This document shows positions 1 through 9,869 of a stretch of DNA of 34,010 bases, piece by piece. Position numbers and translations under genes: made by a program. How positions within the stretch are numbered: position 1 is the first letter of the stretch; each line of letters begins with the position of its first letter. The notes below the pieces were generated by a model. That model was not told where the DNA came from. It was given only the letters and a program-made list of their open reading frames with translations, and made no database searches. Source of the DNA: Ichthyosporea sp. XGB-2017a. Taxonomy: Eukaryota; Opisthokonta; Ichthyosporea. The stretch lies in the NCBI GenBank assembly GCA_002811675.1, contig PDIM01000031.1, forward strand, positions 1 through 34,010. The letters run 5' to 3'.

Positions 1-473
1 CTCTGTCGATATATCAAAGGTTGTCCTGGATTAAATCAACAGGAGAAACTTAAAATCTCGATCACAACACTAATAGGTCGCTGTATAAATCAAGAATTTT
101 AGAAATCACTAGGATGAAAATTTTTAAGCTTGAGGAACAACAGGTGTTCCTGTGGCCAGCTGCGAATATAAAGTTTTCTAGCTGGGTTGTTTGTGTTGTA
201 GGGTTTCAGTTAGGATGAAGAATAAAAGCTTATATTCAAATACTACTGGCGAAGTATTTGTTTTATTTCGACCCATCTTTTATCTTTGTTCTCCGCTCGT
301 ACCTAGAGGGTGCTTTATTCCTGTTTCCGTTTCAAGCTTGTTCGCTCTGTTCATGAAGTACATGAAGTGCTGAGTTTGTTTTATCGTGTTCTATAACTAT
401 TCACGCGAATCTCCACTAAGTTGTCCAAAAAATGGGCGTAGTTTTTTCGTGCAAAAATGGGATCTATTACACC
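1..473. other. Intergenic, no gene seen
   Basis: Short open frames occur here but none has family-like composition, a credible promoter or splice partners. It lies beyond the 3' end of the receptor gene on the minus strand. Confidence 0.5.
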
Positions 474-542
474 CACTAATGCTTAGCCACTTTGACCACT
501 AATGCTTAGCCACTTTGACCACCAATGCTTAACCAATTTACC
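474..542. repeat. 23-bp tandem repeat, three copies
   Basis: Three head-to-tail 23-nt units begin at 474, 497 and 520. The unit starts CACTAATGCTTAGCC. Copies 1 and 2 are identical and copy 3 has several substitutions. It is a minisatellite just beyond the receptor gene's 3' end, with no evident function. Confidence 0.85.
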
Positions 543-647
543 TCCAAAAAACGGTGCCGAAGCTTGCGATAATGCCAAATAGGAAGATTCAAAAGCGAAG
601 TTCAAAAGTGGGTAAACGCTACATAAACTGTACATCCCATTGCTTAC

Positions 648-653
648 TTTATT
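648..653 (-). terminator. Polyadenylation signal overlapping stop codon
   Basis: On the minus strand the end of the receptor gene reads CAA TAA AG, so AATAAA overlaps the terminal Gln and the stop codon. The dehydrogenase gene ends the same way. Confidence 0.55.
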
Positions 654-3600
654 GCCATGCTCCTCGGCTCATATCTTTGTCACTCTTAAAGACCCCAGAC
701 TCCACTTCTCCGGCCGCGACACTCTCTTGCTTCAGAAGAATTTCGTTGCGGAACCGCTCGAGTATGACTCCCTTATCCTCCTGGGTGGCCTTGAAATATG
801 CCAGGGAAGCAAGGAGATATGCTAACCCCCTCCAATTCTGTGCAGACTCTTGCTCAGTGTCAGACATTCCCAATCGTTGGCACAGTTTGAACAGGCCGTG
901 TTCATTGGCCATCAGAGTCATCACCATGCCCCGCTCATAGGCTGAGGACCCAGAAAGCGCACTGAGCATGTGAGGAATCACACTAGACATGTTCTCCGGG
1001 AAAATTTTCGAGCTTTTTTGCTTCTCGGGGGTTGACTCTTCCATGCTGAAATGGGAACAAAGGTAACGGAAAAGAAATAAACAAGGATGTCAGCTTCATG
1101 TGTTTGTCTTTTTTGCTGCCGGTGATTTTTTAAATGATATACTTACAGATAAACAGAACCCTTTCTAGACACTGTCATGTTCATCAAAACTTTGTTCTTA
1201 AAAAAGACATCTGATTTTTTGGAGCGCTTTTTCGAATCAAACAAGGGCGAATATTTGAACCAAATAAATCCCAGTGCACACCCCACTTCAACGATAGCAA
1301 AACCAAAAAACAAGCCAGTAAATACGGTTTCATTGTCCCTGACCTGGTGAAGAACAGCTCCAAATATACAAAGCTGAATAGCAATAAAAAGCCCAACTTG
1401 CCGTGTCAATGAGATCCACCTGAAGTTGCAGGGGTGTCGTATCTGAATCCAATAGATGAAATAAGCACACAAAACACAGATAATCCCAAGAACCACGCTA
1501 GTGTTTGTATAAAATATGACAACTAAGAAAACAATAATTAATTTAAAGATTGCATTTCGTACGTGAAACTCGGCAATGTAAATGACTTGAAGGTTACGAG
1601 AAAGATCCTTTTGATTAATAGTCATTTACAATGAACCAAAGAAGCATATTTAGCATTGAACAAAAAGGTTAGCTTAGGGTTTCAAATGACACAATGAAAA
1701 GCATAGCACCTTACCTGCCAGTAGTAAGAAGATCGAATCACATAGGGACAGTAAGTGATGGATAAAAGGATAGCAAAAGCGATGTGGATGTAGTGAGTGT
1801 CTGTCCAGCAGTCAGTCTCACAATCATTTACCTCCAACACCACTTGTTGGGTAGGAAGATAAACACATCGAAAAGATTTTAGAAAGGTTTGCGATATGGG
1901 AATAAAACCAACGTCTGCAATGAGAGGGAGATAATAGGCTCGAGGAATCAAAAGAAACTTCACAAAAGTAAAGCGCTCCTCGAGAGTTTGAAATATCTGC
2001 ATCTTTAAACTTAAAGTATAAAATAGCCACAGACATGAGGCAACTACAGCCAACCAGAACGACCAGAAGTATATGCTCTGCTTACCAAATCCAATTGCCT
2101 CTGAGATCATTTGGAGGGGACTAATTGTATCCCAATCCAAATCTGTGTCCAAACATAACGACAGCAACTGAACTGACTCTACAACGGCGGAACCAACAGC
2201 AATGGTATTAGTTACAGACAACTCCATTCCATGCGAACAGTCAATCGCCTTCACCGTCGCTAGACGACTTCTCTTGATAGATCGGAAGCCCACATAGGCA
2301 ACGCAAAGAACAAAAAGCAGAAGAAATGTTACGGTTATTACGAGCCCTGCTATATTGGATTCATTGGCCAATTCAAAATCTTCATAGAAAATCTTGCCGT
2401 CAACAATTGAATCACAACCCCCTGGTGGCATTAAAAATCAAATGAAAAACATATTACGGATTAGAAACGGGAACAATCCCAAGACAATTTAACACCTCTA
2501 ACTTACTAATCAGTGTACTAGTCTCCTTGACAAAAATTCGAAAGCCTGGAGCTGGACAGGAATGCCCGGTGGGGATAACGCTGATCGTGTACAGCCCTTT
2601 TTGCGATTCGTTCCGTGACGACGTGGTGAACGTCTGGATGCCATCGACAATGGAATGAAAAGGTGCTTGATTTATCACATTCCATGCAAACCCCTGCGAG
2701 AGTGTCTCACTCATGGTCTTATTACCATGCTCAACCAGAAGCAGAGCATCAAAAGCACCATCATTACCCACCTGTCTACCTGTTTCTAGACTAATTCCCC
2801 ACTCTACAGTGTATTCAGTTGCTATAAATGTAAAGTATGTGGCGCTTTTGCACGGGACACTTGATGCGTAGGCAAAAATTCCAGATGTCGCTGTTGATAT
2901 AGGTATGGGAGATACCACATTACAGTTGTCCCCTGCAAAAGAAGCTAAGCAGGAACAAGTGGCTGTATTTGAATCGCAATTTCCGTTCGGGGCCGAACAA
3001 TCATTTGGACATGATCCGTCCAGGGGCACCTCACTCCATACGAAATCACGCTCTTGTGTTAAGGAGCCTTCCTCCCATCTGAATAAAGTGTTACTAGATC
3101 CCGCGGAATCGTACTGGTAAACTTGATAAACGGCAGAATTGAAGTCCCCGTTCATTGCATTGAAGCTTATACGTTTAGAAGAAAGCCCATCAAAGGAAGT
3201 GCTCTTCATCTTCTCATACACATCCACTCCATCGTCTATATTCCCATTTTGATTAATCACTTCCTGAAACCCGTATGCTATTGCAAGAAATGCATCCAAA
3301 GCACTTACAGGCCCAATTTCCCCATCATTGTCCAAATCCTCATACTGGGTAGTCTTCCATTTTGCATTAATTGCATCCACAAGTGGGGACTCAATGCTGC
3401 CAGTAATTTGAACTCCGAGATGCCCCACAAATTTCTCAGCTGCTCCCGCCGCCCAGGGACGCGCACCTGAAACACTCAAAGCATCTGGAGTCACAATAAC
3501 AATGTCTCGGGAAACGAAATTCTCGGCTTTCATTGCCTCAAACACAACAGCCCCATCTGTTCCACTTAGGAGCATTAAAATAATCCTCGAGGAAGAATCC

Positions 3601-4370
3601 CGGAGTGTTTTAATGTGGCTGCGTATCAAACCCGCGTCCCCCACCGCATCCAAAGTAGCCCCCTTGAATTGGATATCGATCCAAAACGAAACTCCTTTCT
3701 TTGAAGCGTTCGCCTTGGTTGCCTGATAGAGTCCCAGTGAATATGTATCCTTGGAGGATATGACACTCACTTTACGCCAACCAAAGTGATTCACCACATC
3801 TACTATAACTTCGGATTGCCTCGTATCATCTGCAATTGTACGCAGGAAGTACGGGTAGGTGACGTGATCGGACAGTAATGCGGAGGAGGAGGACCAGGAT
3901 ATAACAGGGATGCGGAACAAGGAGGTAATCCTGATAGCCCCAGCAGTGGAAGAAGAGCACACCATGCCCAGGATGGCATGAACGCGGTTCACCAAAGAGA
4001 AATGATAGGCGCCCTCTACACCCCCCGCTTCATTACACCACGTCGGGTACATGACAAACTCAAAGTGATACACCACAGAGCGACCGGAATTAGGATTGGT
4101 AATTGTAAACTCGTTGTCGAGGATTCCGTCAGAGTGGTCTTGGATTATGTCCCGTAGGAGCTTTACCCCATCAAAGGCCTCCCTCACACTCCCCGTCACC
4201 GGGGAGAGATAGTTATATCCCAGCCCGATTTTGATTGTGACCGTCTGCTGTTGGGAAGCACCCATATCCACAGTGAAGCACAGAAATAGAAGCAGCATCA
4301 ACATCACACGTCCACCCCCACCCCCCTTCCTTCCCTTATGCCGCCTCCTCACATACCCCTTTGCCTCCAT
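649..4370 (-). CDS. Receptor-like membrane protein: ligand-binding (ANF/PBP1) domain, EGF module, TRP-like multi-pass region
   Basis: I join four exons (4370-2507, 2421-1715, 1607-1147, 1045-649) into one 1142-residue protein. Each intron has GT..AG ends and each junction keeps the frame. ATG at 4370 is preferred over an in-frame GTG at 4397 because it still precedes the signal peptide (hydrophobic core about residues 23-37). Residues about 45-400 resemble the receptor-family ligand-binding fold (ANF/PBP1, as in GABA-B and metabotropic glutamate receptors). A six-cysteine EGF-like module lies near 450-486, and a beta-rich stretch runs to about 621. From about 640 several hydrophobic segments follow, with a CW-x-x-TH motif and an extended polytopic region more like protist TRP-like C-terminal modules than a canonical class C 7TM. 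Exon 4 is a soluble helical tail of 132 residues. Probably a plasma-membrane sensor. Ligand unknown. Confidence 0.78.
1046..1146 (-). other. Intron 3 of receptor gene (101 nt)
   Basis: The donor is GTAAGT (1146 downward). The acceptor is TTTCAG after a pyrimidine-rich stretch. Joining CT to C restores a Leu codon and leads straight into the last exon, whose first full codon is ATG. Confidence 0.8.
1608..1714 (-). other. Intron 2 of receptor gene (107 nt)
   Basis: Phase 0 intron: CAG followed by GTAAGG, acceptor AATCAAAAG before GAT. It joins two membrane-rich open frames without a shift. Confidence 0.75.
2422..2506 (-). other. Intron 1 of receptor gene (85 nt)
   Basis: Donor A|GTAAGT, acceptor CCACCAG|GG. 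The split codon becomes AGG (Arg). The unspliced frame stops 30 codons into the intron region, so splicing is needed to link the ectodomain to the membrane domain. Confidence 0.8.
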
Positions 4371-5701
4371 GACCCCTTGCAAATAACTCTTGCTCACCTG
4401 ACCTAGGTTGACGTGTATCCCACTAGCACAAATATCTTAACACCATGTTTCCTCGACACCTTCATCTACTTAGTTTTATTTTTCTTGCCTATGCCCCTTC
4501 TACAACGACAGATTGGTCTTTGGAACAGATTTCTTTGGTGCTTAATAATTAACCTTATCTTGAATCTGTACCTTGTTTAATTTTGTATCAACAGTTTGGT
4601 ATACATACAAATAAAATAATTATAGTATCAAAAATACATCTAACCCATGTTAGGAAGTCGTAACCATATATAGCAAAGATGATCACGTGGAGAGCATGTG
4701 GAGAGCTGATTCTTCTGCATGCCCCTTCCTCTCCCACTCTCCAATACCCGTGTATAACATGTTCAAGCTTTGTACACATTGCTAACATGCACAATAAATG
4801 CTTCACCTGGAAGAAGACTCTCAAATAATGAACAACAACACCAAAGGTGCACTCTACCCACACTCACCGCCTTTTTATCTGGGTCTTGGGCAGGAAGCTC
4901 AGTGCCAGAGAGGAACCATTCATTAGCCACTACATTTTCAGAATAAGGCAGCAAGGACGAGGGCCAAACTTTTACCTTATTTTGCTTCTTCTTTCTTTTC
5001 TATTTTTTTCTTTGAAGCCCAATAACGGTATCATGCATGAGTAACCAATTGGGGTAAGTATTGGAGCTTGACCTCTTCCAATCCCACCCCCTCATGAATG
5101 TCCTCGTGAATGTTCAGTATGCGTTAAGTACAATAACTGCCATGAAGTACGGAGCTCTCGTTCTATTATTGCTATAAAATCCCGTAATTGACCTGTCATG
5201 GTTTGTGTATTTAAAGTATGTGTAATGTTGGATAGTTCCCCGCTTCTTTGTAAGCAAAGCGCCTTTCACAAAGATTATTTGACCTTTCTGACCATCTTTG
5301 AGTCTATTATTTTCTTTTAGAAGGATAATGAAGATTTTAACTTCATTAGTATGATGATCTTCTGCAGCCAAGGCTTCAGTCGAAGGATATGTTCATGCAT
5401 TCCTACCCGCTGGCCTCCATCGAAACTTTGCATAATGTAAGATGATTCCTTTCTCGCTTGTCTCACTCCACATTCTGCATCAACCATCACCTTATAACCC
5501 TCATGGCTCATGGTCCATGGACCACGGGTACAGGTACCCTAAGAATTCTAAAGAGTAGTGAGAAACAGTCTAGTCAAAAGAAAACACCTTTGAGGAGGGT
5601 AGCCTTGCTTTGACCTCTTTTACAGTCTACAGAGGCCAAAACAAGACTTTTAAAACAAAGACGTAATTGTAAAGGACTACCAGTTTTATTTCTCTGCCTT
5701 G
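4371..5701. other. Intergenic, divergent promoter space
   Basis: About 1.3 kb between the divergent receptor and dehydrogenase genes. Open frames here are short and unlike known proteins. A perfect 14-bp palindrome (TGGTCCATGGACCA, 5511-5524) is the only structured site I see. Confidence 0.4.
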
Positions 5702-5937
5702 TGATTGGCTATCGTTCTGATCATTTATTCTTGTGTTTTTCCGGGCTTAGGGTTACACTTGCAAGTGAATTTTCAAAGACCTTCATAGAAGAAGGCATTT
5801 ATCATGCCTATGATTGGCTACAGGGATCCTTAAAAAGCAATTTCTCTAGAACATGATTGGTAGATGGTTGTAAAAGAGTGCCAGATTCCATTTTCCATTC
5901 AAAAAGCTCATTTCACACATCCCAGAGTGTTTAAAAG
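5702..5937 (+). promoter_or_regulatory. Dehydrogenase promoter: three TGATTGG boxes and a TATA-like site
   Basis: TGATTGG (inverted CCAATCA, the NF-Y type core) occurs at 5702, 5811 and 5854. A TATA-like TTTAAAAG at 5930-5937 lies 110 nt before the ATG, a spacing similar to other genes here. The same box appears at 7872 and 11426, near other genes in the window. Confidence 0.45.
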
Positions 5938-6039
5938 AAGCCTCGAAGGCGACCATTTGCATTTAGTTCAGACAGGAAAAAATTTGATTCTGAACAAGAT
6001 CTTAATATATATATAATATATCGTTAACTATATTCAAAA

Positions 6040-6789
6040 ATGGTATCTCAAAGCACTACTTCTGCTAGCAAACCATTGGCTATTGTTACTGGAGCCTCAG
6101 TTGGCATTGGAGCAGCCATCGCCAAAAAGCTTTCCGAAATGGGACACCCTCTTCTTCTCATTAGTCGCAGAAAGGAACTAATGAAGGCATTCAACCTTCC
6201 AAATACCTTAGCTGTCAGTGTGGATGTAACTAACCCAGTAGAAATGAAGGAGGCTGTTAGGCAGGCGGAAGAGCTCTATGGACCAGCTGACTTAATAGTC
6301 AACAATGCGGGAGTTATGTTCTTGGGTGCACTTTCTGAGCAAAGCACTGGGGATATTGGAACAATGGTAAACATTAATGTTAATGGTGTGATCAATGGTA
6401 CCAAGGCAGTCATTGCGGGAATGCTTGAGCGCAAGAGTGGAACAATCATTAATGTTGGAAGCATTGCAGGGATCAAGCCTTTTACCAATCATGTTGCCTA
6501 TTGCACCACAAAATATGCCGTTCAAGGGTTTTCCGAAGCTCTCCAGGCAGAAGTTTCAGGTTCCAACGTTCGGGTAACAGCTTTGAACCCAGGTGTTGTT
6601 CAAACTGAACTTTTAGAAACAAGCAATGACACGACCACTATTTCGGGGTACAGGAAATGGGTATCAGATAATCTCCACAAGGTTTTGGATCCTGAGGATA
6701 TCGCCGAAAGCGTCAAGTTCATCTACAATCTTCCCCAACATGCGTGTGTCCGTGAGCTTGTGATCGGACCAACTACACAGCTTCAATAA
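6040..6789 (+). CDS. Classical short-chain dehydrogenase/reductase (SDR)
   Basis: A 249-residue single-exon SDR, the usual length for the classical family. The Rossmann motif TGASVGIG is at residues 17-24, NNAG at 88-91, the catalytic Ser at about 141, and the Tyr154-x3-Lys158 pair. PG and T at 184-189 match the post-catalytic loop. Two Arg after the second beta strand (43-44) suggest NADP(H) rather than NAD(H), an inference. No signal peptide is seen, so probably cytosolic. The substrate cannot be read from sequence. It resembles bacterial YdfG/COG4221-type oxidoreductases and has no intron, so a bacterial origin is possible but untested. The ATG follows an AT-rich leader. Confidence 0.92.
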   Translation: MVSQSTTSASKPLAIVTGASVGIGAAIAKKLSEMGHPLLLISRRKELMKAFNLPNTLAVSVDVTNPVEMKEAVRQAEELYGPADLIVNNAGVMFLGALSEQSTGDIGTMVNINVNGVINGTKAVIAGMLERKSGTIINVGSIAGIKPFTNHVAYCTTKYAVQGFSEALQAEVSGSNVRVTALNPGVVQTELLETSNDTTTISGYRKWVSDNLHKVLDPEDIAESVKFIYNLPQHACVRELVIGPTTQLQ

Positions 6790-6790
6790 A
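6785..6790 (+). terminator. Polyadenylation signal overlapping stop codon
   Basis: The dehydrogenase ends CTT CAA TAA AG, so AATAAA includes the stop codon, as in the receptor gene. Confidence 0.5.
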
Positions 6791-7363
6791 GTGCTTGATG
6801 TTCAACTTTAAATTTGAAGTACATAGTATATTTAGTAGTATGGCAGCTCCGGATGACATTTTTGAGACAGCAATGTTTTCATGGTCTTGAAATCCAAAGA
6901 GTTTAAGGAGCCCTTTCACTCCAATACTGCCAACAACATTTTCTCCTTGCACACTTTCACTTTTAGACGCATTTAAAGAAACGCCATCATTTGGGGTAAC
7001 TCCACTCCCCAACGTCATTTCAGCAGTAGATCCATCAAAAACACTTGGAATAGATGTACCACCAGTACTTTGGCCAGTGCATATGCGAGTTTTCGGGAGC
7101 CTCGAAGACATCTTCTAGGCTTAGCTATCTTTTTGACGAACGTCCGGATCCACTGCAGATAGATTGTGACGTTGGTAAAATTAAAGAAGCTGGATATGAT
7201 CAAGGACTGAAAGAAGGGGCAATTACAAGAAGTGGAAACCAGTCAGTATCACAGCTTAATAATTATGATGTTCCAAACACGTATGCAAAAGTATGTCGCA
7301 AGCTTGGCCCTCTGATCTCTCAAACAGAAGATCCATAGATATCCAATGTGTGAAAACTAATGT

Positions 7364-7740
7364 ATGGTATTTTATGAGAAGTACAACAACACCGAAAATG
7401 AGCTACAATGTAAAGTATGCAAGTTGTTTAAGAAAGCAAAAAGCAGCTTCTTGGTGATACCTCTTCAAGAGCGCATCAGAGCGTGGTTTCATTCACGGAC
7501 GTTTTGTGAGCTGATGGAGAACCCAAGAAGCGGTAGGTCGCTACCGCTCCTTGGAGAACCAGAGCAGGTATATGAAACGCAATGAATTGTCATCGGAAAT
7601 CAAAGATGTTTACGATGGGAGAGTGTGGAAGAGTTTGCAAGACCGATAAGTTCTTTGAATCACCATATAACATAGCGTTTATGCTTGTGAAATTATTGGA
7701 ACAAAAAGTGTATGAATGTCTAACAAGCTTGACTTTGGCA
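7364..7740 (+). pseudogene. Decayed transposase fragment (tnp2/CACTA-like)
   Basis: Translated fragments in three successive frames line up with one protein type. First comes a Cys-x2-Cys segment followed by FLVIPLQERIRAWF (about 7364-7540). Next, in another frame, is SSEIKDVYDGRVWKSLQ (about 7590-7640). Last is DKFFESPYNIAFML (about 7647-7690). The order 'aromatic-PL-x2-R/QL', then 'DVYDG-x-W', then 'PYNIAFML' recalls tnp2-like transposases of CACTA/Plavaka elements. At least two frameshifts and the absence of the catalytic region make it a dead remnant. Identification is from remembered motif order only. No terminal repeats were found. Confidence 0.45.
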
Positions 7741-7765
7741 ATGTGGCAAATATGTGTACCATACA
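7741..7765 (+). repeat. 25-bp direct repeat, copy 1
   Basis: ATGTGGCAAATATGTGTACCATACA here recurs with one mismatch at 7940-7964, 199 bp downstream, beside the transposase remnant. Confidence 0.7.
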
Positions 7766-7939
7766 AGATGCTTTGACTACACGGATCACATGGATTGTGA
7801 AAAGCAATGGCCTCATAGGGTTAGCAAGAGAAGTTTAGGGAGTGAGACCTCACTATGTAGTGTGTTTTGAGCCAATCAGTGGCCCTCCCCTTGTTTCTGC
7901 ACAGGCCACAATGTGGACATTTTAGAAACGTCATCTCTA

Positions 7940-7964
7940 ATGTGGCAAATATGTTTACCATACA
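7940..7964 (+). repeat. 25-bp direct repeat, copy 2
   Basis: Second copy of the repeat at 7741-7765, with one base changed. Possibly a footprint of the transposon remnant or a local duplication. Confidence 0.7.
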
Positions 7965-8014
7965 TAACAGACACATTATTGAAACTGCATTAATTATTGC
8001 GAGGACAGGGCAGA

Positions 8015-8022
8015 TATAAGAA
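8015..8022 (+). promoter_or_regulatory. TATA box (TATAAGAA)
   Basis: TATAAGAA lies 124 nt before the ATG of the secreted protein, with a CCAATCA box upstream at 7872-7878. The leader contains an A/C-rich stretch (about 8055-8090). The methyltransferase gene has the same octamer at a similar distance. Confidence 0.55.
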
Positions 8023-8138
8023 GGTGGTCACAGGAAATAGGAAATAGAGACAGAGAACCAAAACAACAAAAAAGAAAAAAACTTTAAAAACTTCAAAAGA
8101 TTTTCAAATCTAAAAAATCGAGAAGAATAGAAGTAGCC

Positions 8139-8810
8139 ATGTTGAGATCTACCCAGTGCCTCCTTCTTTTGGTGTTGTGCCTTGCCCTGGTCGGGTTCAC
8201 CTCTGCCTCTCCCATGTCCAGACAGCGTAGAGAGTATTATGAAGAGGGAAAAATAGTTTTTTGCAATAACTTCAAGAAAACACTGTTGATAGAACTGAGG
8301 GGCAGGTTTCATTTGTTTCTGAACAAACAACAGAGTGTTAAAATTAGCCCTAGAAAATGTACGGAAGCACTAGATGTTCATTATGAAATGAACAGTGAGG
8401 CGTATGGTGACTATAACCTTTATCTCTTCGAAGACAATGACGTCCACGTCCTTTCGCCCATTGGCGTTTGGCATATGGGAGTCAACTACCACAGCCCCAA
8501 TCCTCGTAGTATGGGATATGATGATTATTTCAATGGCCACTTTAGACCTGACTTAATGCCACATTATGTACAAATGCGTGTTCCATCATGGGATTCTTCA
8601 TGCTCGAGGTCGAACCCAGATAGATATACTGACAAAACTGTGAAGGACGTATACGCATTTAAGACTATGGAAGGTGCTGGCTTTGACAGCCTGCCCATTT
8701 GTAAACCCACAAACAATGGTAGCAGTGTATGGGATGTAGAGGGAGATCCCGAAACAGGCACGTCTGACAACTATTACGAAGTGTCATTTACACCTTCTGA
8801 TCGTTATTAA
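8139..8810 (+). CDS. Small secreted protein, family unknown
   Basis: A 223-residue protein with a clear signal peptide (hydrophobic 8-20, likely cleavage after about residue 24). The mature part has four cysteines (42, 74, 155, 188), enough for two disulfides, and one NGS glycosylation sequon near 193. It is rich in Tyr, Asp and Asn and looks beta-rich. I do not recognise a family. The promoter (TATAAGAA at 8015), A/C-rich leader and AATAAA at 8876-8881 support a real, compact, intronless gene. Its nearest intact downstream neighbour on the same strand with a signal peptide is the MACPF-like protein, but no functional link can be shown. Confidence 0.8.
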   Translation: MLRSTQCLLLLVLCLALVGFTSASPMSRQRREYYEEGKIVFCNNFKKTLLIELRGRFHLFLNKQQSVKISPRKCTEALDVHYEMNSEAYGDYNLYLFEDNDVHVLSPIGVWHMGVNYHSPNPRSMGYDDYFNGHFRPDLMPHYVQMRVPSWDSSCSRSNPDRYTDKTVKDVYAFKTMEGAGFDSLPICKPTNNGSSVWDVEGDPETGTSDNYYEVSFTPSDRY

Positions 8811-8875
8811 ACAGAAAAGGCCTTTATGTGTGCACATGTGAAGATTGAGAAAAGTATTCAGAATTTAAAACTTTG

Positions 8876-8881
8876 AATAAA
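8876..8881 (+). terminator. Polyadenylation signal
   Basis: AATAAA 66 nt after the stop codon of the secreted protein. Confidence 0.5.
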
Positions 8882-9455
8882 TACTGAAATTTTGCATCAA
8901 GTGAACCTCATACGGAAATAGACAAGGATTAAAAGAAGTTGCCCTATCAATGGGGTAGCGCAAGTAGAGATTGCTATCCGAGTAAGTCACGATACCTAAT
9001 AGTCCCATTTCGAAATCAAAATCTAATAAATCAACTTAATTCAAACAAAGTTGGTTCACCTTGGTTTATGTAGATACAATCAAATAATTTTTTCTTTTAG
9101 CCAAACCAGTGAAATTTTGAGCTGTTAGCACGAGGCGTCTAATTCTTGGTGATACAAAAATACATTGCAGTTCAGCATTGGTTGTTACGGAATTTGCCAG
9201 GGAGTTTTAAGACGTCCGTGGACATCTGCATTGTACATATCCTTTCTTTCCCACACATGAAGTTGTCCATCTTTGTTCTCATTATTTCTGATAAAAGCAC
9301 GTTATAATCGAAATTAAGGTTGTGTAAGGCACTTGGACTTTATAACGTCGTCACGGAAGAGTATTAGAGCCGTAAGCAATTCAATACCTTCTCTATCTGT
9401 TTTTTCCTTGGTAATACACCTAATTTTAAATAATTGCGCGCAGACCCGGCGTTCT

Positions 9456-9686
9456 ATGAGTAGGAGCAATTCCAGGAGCGGCTCGAGGAGTCGGTCAAGA
9501 AGTGTTTCACGAAGGGAACAAGGAACTCAGGTGGGGCCCTCTACTACCCGTTCACGAACTACATCTCCCGGACCCTCCAAGAAAAGAAAGAGTGCTCGGT
9601 CACCATCTCACAAGGCTTCCAAAAAAATAAGCACGCGAGCCAGTAGTAGTAGTAGGCCTAGCAAGAGTAAGAAGAAAAGAAAGTAG
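9456..9686 (+). CDS. Small basic SR/K-rich protein
   Basis: From the ATG at 9456 this encodes 76 residues, about half of them Ser, Arg or Lys. The first part has SR dipeptides and the last residues are KSKKKRK, so it is highly basic. The frame stays open upstream to about 9333 but without an ATG there, and a CAG at 9441-9443 could be a splice acceptor for an unseen exon. Composition fits a nucleic-acid-binding tail (SR splicing factor end, histone-like or viral core-like protein), but low-complexity sequence gives no family. A hairpin begins at the base after the stop codon. Could also be the last exon of a longer gene. Confidence 0.45.
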   Translation: MSRSNSRSGSRSRSRSVSRREQGTQVGPSTTRSRTTSPGPSKKRKSARSPSHKASKKISTRASSSSRPSKSKKKRK

Positions 9687-9735
9687 GAATTTTAAAAAAC
9701 CACGTGAACAGTAAACACGTGTTTTTTAAAAATTC
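9687..9735. terminator. Long imperfect hairpin between convergent reading frames
   Basis: The left arm 9687-9706 and right arm 9716-9735 are reverse complements, with one-base length differences at two points. Each ends in CACGTG at the loop side. The loop is about 9 nt. It starts immediately after the SR/K-rich protein's stop and lies before the end of the minus-strand decayed frame. Likely transcript-end structure, or two CACGTG (E-box) sites. Confidence 0.6.
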
Positions 9736-9869
9736 ATTCAGAAACTTTTAGACGGGGCGGCCCATAGCAACAGGCAACTGCTGTTTTATTTTGTCTGTTT
9801 TTATTTTGTTTTTTTTTTATTTTCATGTTTTAAATGGTAAAAGATTTAAAAAAAGGGAAGTCAACTGTT

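Noticed and set aside
474-542. CRISPR-like array
   Set aside because: The 23-bp units abut directly with no spacers, in a eukaryotic context.
554-940. 128-codon plus-strand open frame
   Set aside because: It is the opposite-strand shadow of the receptor gene's last exon, which is supported by splicing and frame continuity.
4588-5371. Several short frames between the receptor and dehydrogenase
   Set aside because: Overlapping in different frames, no family-like content, and no consistent promoter or polyadenylation signals.
6773-7111. 112-codon minus-strand open frame
   Set aside because: It ends inside the dehydrogenase gene, has low-complexity text without a family, and shows no promoter or splice partner.
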